NCBI RefSeq assembly: GCF_016907955.1
Contig: NZ_JAFBCX010000005.1
Span: forward strand, 372,001-436,000
Length of the DNA stretch: 64,000 nt
Direction: 5' to 3'
Source: Lentzea nigeriaca
Lineage (GTDB): Bacteria; Actinomycetota; Actinomycetes; Mycobacteriales; Pseudonocardiaceae
The stretch's first letter is position 1, and the number at the start of each line of letters is the position of its first letter. A program made the position numbers and the translations under genes. This document shows, in pieces, positions 62,271 to 64,000 of this stretch. The notes beneath the pieces were generated by a model. The model saw only the letters and a list, made by a program, of their open reading frames with translations, was not told the origin of the DNA and made no database searches.

Positions 62271-63751
62271 AGCGACGGACCTCCAAACGCACCACGCGCG
62301 GCCTCGTACGCGGCGGCGACGCGGTACATGCGGTGGTCCTGCAGCGCAGGAGCCATGATCTGCAGGCCGACCGGCAGACCGTCCTCATCGGACAGACCAC
62401 TCGGGACGCTCATCGCCGGAGTACCCGCGAGGTTCGCGGGAATCGTGCAGAGGTCCGCCTTGTACATGGCCATCGGATCGTTCGCGCGCTCACCGATCTT
62501 GAACGCCGTGGTCGGCGTGGTCGGCGAGATGAGCACGTCGAACGTCGCGAACGCCTTCTGGAAGTCCTGCGTGATCAGCGTGCGCACCTTCTGCGCCGAG
62601 CCGTAGTACGCGTCGTAGTAGCCGGACGACAGCGCGTACGTGCCGATCATGATGCGGCGCTTCACCTCGGGGCCGAAGCCGGCCTCGCGGGTCAGCGACA
62701 TGACCTCCTCGGTGCTGCGCGTGCCGTCGTCGCCGACGCGCAGGCCGTAGCGCATGGCGTCGAACCGGGCGAGGTTCGACGAGCACTCGCTCGGCGCGAT
62801 GAGGTAGTAGGCGGGCAGCGCGTAGTCGAAGCTCGGGCACGACACGTCCGCGATCTCCGCACCGAGTTCCTTGAGCTGCGACACGGCGGCCTGGAAGCTG
62901 CGCAGCACACCCGGCTGGTAGCCCTCGCCCTGGAACTGCGTGACGACACCGATGCGCACACCGGACAGGTCGCCGTTCAGGCCCTCGCGAGCCGCGGCGA
63001 CCACGGCGGGCACCGGCTCGTTGATCGAGGTGGAGTCCATCTCGTCATAGCCCGCGATGACCTCGTGCAGCAGCGCGGCGTCGAGCACCGTGCGCGCACA
63101 CGGACCGGCCTGGTCCAGAGAGCTGGAGAAGGCCACGAGGCCGTAGCGGGAAACGCCGCCGTAGGTGGGCTTCACGCCGACGGTGCCGGTGACCGCGCCG
63201 GGCTGGCGGATCGAGCCACCGGTGTCGGTGCCGATCGCGAGCGGCGCCTGGTAGGCGGCCAGCGCGGCGGACGAGCCACCGCCGGAGCCGCCGGGGATGC
63301 GCTCCAGGTCCCACGGGTTGCGCGTGGGCCCGTACGCCGAGTTCTCGGTCGACGAACCCATGGCGAACTCGTCCATGTTCGTCTTGCCGAGGATGACGAC
63401 GCCGGCTTCCTTGAGCCTGCGGGTCACCGTCGCGTCGTAGGGCGGCAGCCAGCCCTCGAGGATCTTGGAGCCGCACGTGGTCGGCACGCCCTCGGTGGTC
63501 ATGACGTCCTTGAGCGCCAGCGGCACACCGGCGAGCGCTCCGACGGTTTCACCGGCCTTGACGGCCTCGTCGACCTTGCGGGCCTGCGCGAGCGCGCCCT
63601 CGGTGTCGACGTGCAGGAAGGAGTTGACCTTCCCGTTGGTCTCGGTGATGCGGTCCAGGTGGGCCTGGGTGACCTCGACGCTGGAGACCTCACCGCTGTG
63701 GATCTTCGCGGCGAGCTCGGCCGCGGTGGCGTGGATCAGGTCGTTGGTCAT
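62267..63751 (-). CDS. gatA: Asp-tRNA(Asn)/Glu-tRNA(Gln) amidotransferase subunit A
   Basis: GatA is the amidase that releases ammonia from glutamine. The 494-aa protein has the amidase signature with the Ser-cisSer-Lys triad: Lys in [14 protein letters not shown], and [32 protein letters not shown]. Its ATG overlaps the gatC TGA. Confidence 0.97.
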   Translation of the reverse strand: MTNDLIHATAAELAAKIHSGEVSSVEVTQAHLDRITETNGKVNSFLHVDTEGALAQARKVDEAVKAGETVGALAGVPLALKDVMTTEGVPTTCGSKILEGWLPPYDATVTRRLKEAGVVILGKTNMDEFAMGSSTENSAYGPTRNPWDLERIPGGSGGGSSAALAAYQAPLAIGTDTGGSIRQPGAVTGTVGVKPTYGGVSRYGLVAFSSSLDQAGPCARTVLDAALLHEVIAGYDEMDSTSINEPVPAVVAAAREGLNGDLSGVRIGVVTQFQGEGYQPGVLRSFQAAVSQLKELGAEIADVSCPSFDYALPAYYLIAPSECSSNLARFDAMRYGLRVGDDGTRSTEEVMSLTREAGFGPEVKRRIMIGTYALSSGYYDAYYGSAQKVRTLITQDFQKAFATFDVLISPTTPTTAFKIGERANDPMAMYKADLCTIPANLAGTPAMSVPSGLSDEDGLPVGLQIMAPALQDHRMYRVAAAYEAARGAFGGPSL

Positions 63752-64000
63752 GCTTCCTCACCCAGGATGCGGGGCACGCGGAACCGGCCGTCCTCGGCCT
63801 CAGGAGCGCCGGAGAGCGCCTGCTGCTGACCGAGGCTCGGACGGACCACGTCCTCGCGGAAGACGTTGGTCAGCGGAACGGCGTGCGACGTCGGCGGGAT
63901 GTCGGCCGTGGCGATGTCGCCAACGGTGGCCACCGACTGGAGGATCACGTCGAGCTGGCCGGCGAACAAGTCGAGCTCGTCCTCGGTGACGGCCAGCCTG
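63748..64000 (-). CDS. gatC: Amidotransferase subunit C (5'-partial)
   Basis: The frame enters from the right edge ([19 protein letters not shown]) and ends at 63748. It has the GatC features: helical N-part, [27 protein letters not shown] and C-terminal [13 protein letters not shown]. It stabilises GatA and links it to GatB. The N-terminus lies outside the window. The stop overlaps the gatA ATG. Confidence 0.93.
   Translation of the reverse strand, partial: RLAVTEDELDLFAGQLDVILQSVATVGDIATADIPPTSHAVPLTNVFREDVVRPSLGQQQALSGAPEAEDGRFRVPRILGEEA

Overview
The DNA is about 70% GC, uses GTG and TTG starts freely, has many 4-nt GTGA/ATGA gene overlaps and contains no phage, insertion sequence or CRISPR array. 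Gene content and order (thiL, ddl, gpsA, fbiD, ppk, mutT1, hupB, leuD-leuC, an IclR regulator, tRNA-Gln/Glu, an FAA-hydrolase, leuB, serA, ilvC-ilvN-ilvB, DoxX, an LppZ-like lipoprotein, gatB-gatA-gatC) follow, from memory, the Rv2977c-Rv3012c stretch of Mycobacterium tuberculosis. The host is therefore an actinobacterial chromosome, most likely a Pseudonocardiaceae member (Lentzea/Saccharothrix/Amycolatopsis type). The genus is an inference.

Layout. 1-10 kb: a carbonic-anhydrase-like protein, GNAT, thiL, an AsnC-type protein, DUF3515, ddl, a broken GNAT, a PdxR/MocR regulator divergent from a flavin-binding protein, cysteine dioxygenase, cystathionine gamma-lyase, gpsA and plsC. 10-19 kb: F420 gene fbiD, a lipoprotein, a membrane acyltransferase, an LVIVD-repeat protein, ppk-mutT1 and hupB. 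19-29 kb: leuCD with its divergent IclR regulator, a repeat-rich spacer, two tRNA genes, a HAD hydrolase, an FAD monooxygenase, an orphan response regulator and the cimA-FAA operon behind a transcription attenuator. 29-34 kb: an accessory island in which two nearly identical YciI/DGPF genes, each behind an ECF42-like promoter, bracket a four-gene type VII secretion-linked operon. 34-49 kb: leuB, a large secreted subtilase, serA, epoxide hydrolase and WYL regulator, DUF397, ilvCNB behind a Leu/Val attenuator, PH-domain and VKOR membrane proteins, and ilvD. 49-64 kb: an HxlR regulator with an aldo/keto reductase remnant, DoxX, a hydroxyacid dehydrogenase, an alpha/beta hydrolase, the LppZ-like lipoprotein, a frameshifted M14 carboxypeptidase, a TPR-CHAT (caspase-like) protein with a small partner, and gatCAB with a small inserted membrane gene.

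The main metabolic theme is branched-chain amino acid synthesis: cimA, leuB, leuC, leuD, ilvB, ilvN, ilvC and ilvD, plus serA for serine. Two of these operons carry leader-peptide attenuators whose codons match the pathway product: Ile-Ile-Ile for cimA and Leu/Val for ilvB. Both have the same apparently leaderless promoter geometry.

The items most worth following up are the Ile attenuator of cimA, the TPR-CHAT plus 102-aa protein pair, the type VII island between two ECF42-type promoters, and a dispersed palindrome GTCC-N5-GGAC that I counted 24 times by eye where base composition predicts two or three. All assignments come from reading the translations and the DNA; no database search was run.
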